From: Gadus chalcogrammus
Taxonomy: Eukaryota; Chordata; Actinopteri; Gadiformes; Gadidae
Assembly: GCF_026213295.1 (NCBI RefSeq)
Contig: NC_079421.1
Coordinates: 22,505,605-22,569,604 of the forward strand
DNA length: 64,000 bases
Reading direction: 5' to 3'
Part shown: in pieces, positions 60,938 through 64,000 of the stretch
How positions within the stretch are numbered: position 1 is the first letter of the stretch
Layout of the letters: each line of letters starts with the position of its first letter
Translations under genes and position numbers: made by a program
The notes under the pieces: model-generated
Seen by the model: the letters and a program-made list of their open reading frames with translations, nothing else
What the model was told of the DNA's origin: nothing
Databases searched by the model: none

Positions 60938-61322
60938 GAGGGGTCTGTGTCCGGGACATGGACTCCTCTCAGGACCACAGAGGGGTCTGTGTCCGGGACA
61001 TGGACTCCTCTCAGGACCACAGAGGGGTCTGTGTCCGGGACATGGACTCCTCTCAGGATCATAGAGGGGTCTGTGTCCGGGACATGGACTCCTCTCAGGA
61101 CCACAGAGGGGTCTAAGGCGGTCTGTGTCCGGGACATGGACTCCTCTCAGGACCACAGAGGGGTCTGTGTCCGGGACATGGACTCCTCTCAGGACCACAG
61201 AGGGGTCTGTGTCCGGGACATGGACTCCTCTCAGGACCACAGAGCGGTCTAAGGCGGTCTGTGTCCGGGACATGGACTCCTCTCAGGACCCGGAGCGGTC
61301 TAAGGCGGTCTGTGTCCGGGAC
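60938..61322. repeat. 42-bp minisatellite, about nine units
   Basis: Units of TCTGTGTCCGGGACATGGAC plus TCCTCTCAGGACCACAGAGG. Some units carry an extra CTAAGGCGG segment, giving longer variants. Frames on both strands stay open because 42 is a multiple of three; no start, signal or splice evidence supports a gene. Confidence 0.93.
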
Positions 61323-63700
61323 GTAGTCTTCCTCCCGTGGCCATGCTAGAACTGTTCGCTGTGTGGAAGTGAACCCGGTTCTTCTGTCTCACACAGGGCT
61401 CCACAGGCCTGCTCACTGCACGGGGTCAAAGGGCAACAATGCTGCTTGTTTGGCAGCCAGCGGACGTTCACAACAAACACACAAACCGCCATACGCTGAC
61501 GGATACGTTCAATTCAAAGCTCATTTGGCAAACGAGATGGCAATTCGCTTTTTTATTTTGTATGTTCTATTTATTAATTTATTACGACGCTTAAATCAAC
61601 TATATTTAGTTTGTTCCGTCTCGGGATGCAGATGCTTCTCACTGATTATTGCCCGAGGGAGACATCGAGGGAGACAGTAAATACTTCTAGCGAGTTGAGT
61701 TTGTGAATTTATATTAGAACCGGCATTCCGATACTGCAGCAAATCTTAAGACTTTAACTCTCGCATCTTTTGCCAAAGCATTTAGCAAAGTGGATCTTTT
61801 GCTAATCTGTTTTTTCCCCTATTCCTTTTGCCTCTTCCAACCAAACCGATCACACATTGCATTCTAATTGTGTTCCCAGAAGCACATTAACAATCAATCA
61901 CATGGTGTTTCCTTCTAATGGACCTGTATATATCGCCTTCAGCCATATGTGAATGAAATCGTTCGAACTAGCCGTTTGCAAAGTAGTCAACTCTATTCTT
62001 TAGTTTTGTAGGGGGCAGTGAAATCATTTAAATGGAGCCGTGTTCATTTCTCTAAATTTGTTTCGGACACCAAAAAGACGCTGCCTTATTTCTGAGAGGC
62101 GTTTGTGGGTTCTTCCCTCACTTATTTATAGCTTAAGAACACCCTGGACACCATCCACCTAAATAATAACGTTTATTATGATGCAGTCATGTCTTGCACC
62201 AGAAACAGAGGAAATAGGGGCTTTAAAAGTGCTACGTGCGCATGCAACATCTGGCTCTCACCCCCTCTAGAGATGCTTAAATTTAGATGTGTCTTGTAAA
62301 TATTGAGCAGGAATGCATCGATGGGTTGGCTATAAGTGAACTGTTATTTTCCGTTGGTTGTCGCAATCAATTTGTGTCCTCAAGCAACTCTGTGACTTTG
62401 TTTCCATATAGGCACGTATTCGTGTCATGGTTGGTTTAAAGGGTGAAATGACTTTGTAGTAAGTTAAACACAATCTGAATCCCAATGGATTTAGGACCAG
62501 AGAACCCACACAGGGTCTTTGTTTGCGTATTTTGTTGCAAGTCAAACTGAATCCTGAAATACTACGCTATCAGCAGAAATTGAGCATTGAGAGATCATAG
62601 TCGTAAAATGGAAGTATCTTTGTTTAATCTTTATGTGACCAGGCGGTTTACTTTGTTATCAATAAATAGCTGGAATATCTAGACTCTTGGTAGAAAGCTA
62701 AAGTTGTGGAGGCTAGAGGCGATCGATAATACATCGATACACACAGCCTGAAGTATTATCTGAACAGCATGCCGACAGCAAACAACGGCACTAGACTCAG
62801 CTCCGCATGTTTGTATAATTTCATGCACAGCATGAATCCATTTTATTTGGTTAGAATAGAGACTTTACAAATGGATATTTTTATCCCGGCTCTTCTCAGG
62901 GTGTGACACATTGGACTCACGCATGTTCTTACCCTCATACAGAACATCCTCCATTCAATTGTAATTCGTAACATGAAGGTTTTTCTGCAGCTACATCTGT
63001 TTGATATTTATATAAAGTATCTCAACCCTTCCATGCTCGTCTGCATCAGTGGTGGGGGGCTTCACGCCACTCATCTCAGGGTTACTGACGGTACTTTATA
63101 CATTTGAAAGGGCTTGTGGTTGGGCACTCCATGGCAGTAAAACGGTCTAAACATTGTCATATTTAGCCATTCTGTTATATTTGTGTCCATAGGGTTGTTT
63201 ACACAGGTAGTTTCTCATACTCATAATGGTAATGTATTTATTACTAAGCTCCTGTTGGCCCTTGGCACCATGCCAACGTTGCAGGAGTAATTCCGAAACA
63301 CAAGGTAGTGAAGGAACGATGGTAATGTACGTTTTCTCACCGAAGGCGCTTCATTATTCTGCCCGGTTGGGGGACGGACAGACGAGAGCGTCTGTATGAT
63401 CCCTGAGGCGGCGCCAGCCTCATTGTTCAGAGGAGAGGAGGGTGAGGCAGAGTCCTCTGAGTCTGTGGCATCACTCAGGGCTGCGGTGTGCCATGTGCTT
63501 GCCATGCCACTAGTCATTCATTGTAATGGAGCTGGGGCAGCACTGACAGGGTGGGTTAAGGACGATAGAAACCTAATTCAGAAGATAGAAGGTGCTGAGC
63601 AAGAGAACCACACTGATGCAGTCCATTAGAGGGGAATGCTTTAAAGGATCGCCCCCACCATAAAGTTTTATTTACTTATTTAATTGTTACTTTTAATGTA
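61323..63700. other. Intergenic region at the right end
   Basis: AT-rich non-repetitive sequence. No gene, RNA or transposon feature is supported. Confidence 0.5.
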
Positions 63701-63707
63701 CTGATAC

Positions 63708-63988
63708 AGGCACGCACCCACACACAGGCGCCTACAGGGTGTACTACTTCAACACGCACGCGCACATGTACTCCCACATGCAGAAGCAGGCACACGTGCA
63801 TGCACAACCACACAAACACACACACAACCGCCCACCTACCCACACACGTACACACATGTACATGTACACACATGCACACACACAACCACCAACCCACCCA
63901 CCCGCACACACACGTACACACACGCACATGCACTTGCAAAACGCACATGCACATGCACGCACACACCCACACACACAGTCCCACACAA
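63708..63988. repeat. CA-rich cryptic repeat
   Basis: Mixture of ACACAC, GCACATGC and ACCCACC modules reaching nearly to the right edge. Confidence 0.9.
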
Positions 63989-64000
63989 AATGGGCGTTTA

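Noticed and set aside
60707..61273. Repeat protein frames over the 42-bp VNTR
   Set aside because: Open on both strands purely because the unit length is a multiple of three.

Overview
This is vertebrate nuclear DNA, almost certainly from a teleost fish. The genes have GT-AG introns, AATAAA signals and vertebrate protein families. About a tenth or more of the window is microsatellite or minisatellite sequence, especially (AC)n, (CT)n and (AT)n. Teleost-type repeats occur (a tRNA-derived SINE, TTAA-flanked MITEs, a decayed PIF/Harbinger element). The extreme dinucleotide density would fit a gadiform (cod-like) genome, but that is inference; no diagnostic sequence was seen.

The gene order is slu7 (3' end only, +), c1qtnf2 (+), ccnjl (+), an unrecognised mucin-like gene (+), fabp6 (-), adra1b (-). 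Apart from the mucin-like gene, this is the same relative order and orientation as I recall for human chromosome 5q33.3, which supports orthology. In human, TTC1 and PWWP2A lie between FABP6 and ADRA1B. Here only about 2.3 kb separates the fabp6 start codon from the adra1b polyadenylation signal, and neither gene is visible.

Region by region: 1-510 is the end of slu7. 1.8-3.1 kb is c1qtnf2 (two coding exons, 290 aa). 3.2-21.9 kb is ccnjl (CpG-rich promoter, noncoding first exon, five coding exons, 420 aa, long 3' UTR), with a large third intron full of VNTRs and one SINE. 22-28 kb is intergenic with a long hairpin, a tandem duplication, copies of a tRNA-like repeat family, and a Harbinger element nested in one of them. 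28.4-30 kb is a compact two-exon gene for a secreted or GPI-anchored Thr-rich mucin-like protein. 32.2-32.9 kb is a TTAA-flanked inverted-repeat element. 33.2-34.3 kb is fabp6. 36.5-47.2 kb is adra1b (two coding exons, one 8.5-kb intron). 47.2-64 kb is gene-poor sequence with AT, CT and CA arrays, MITEs and VNTRs.

The genes do not form a pathway. slu7 is a pre-mRNA splicing factor, c1qtnf2 a secreted collagen/C1q protein, ccnjl a cyclin, fabp6 an intestinal bile-acid-binding protein and adra1b a G-protein-coupled receptor. The observations most worth following are: an 86-codon, strongly coding-like in-frame extension after the ccnjl stop; the mucin-like gene with 24 copies of an 8-residue repeat; splice acceptors built from microsatellites in adra1b and ccnjl; complementary GU and CA arrays flanking fabp6 exon 2; and a DRF instead of DRY motif in the adrenergic receptor.
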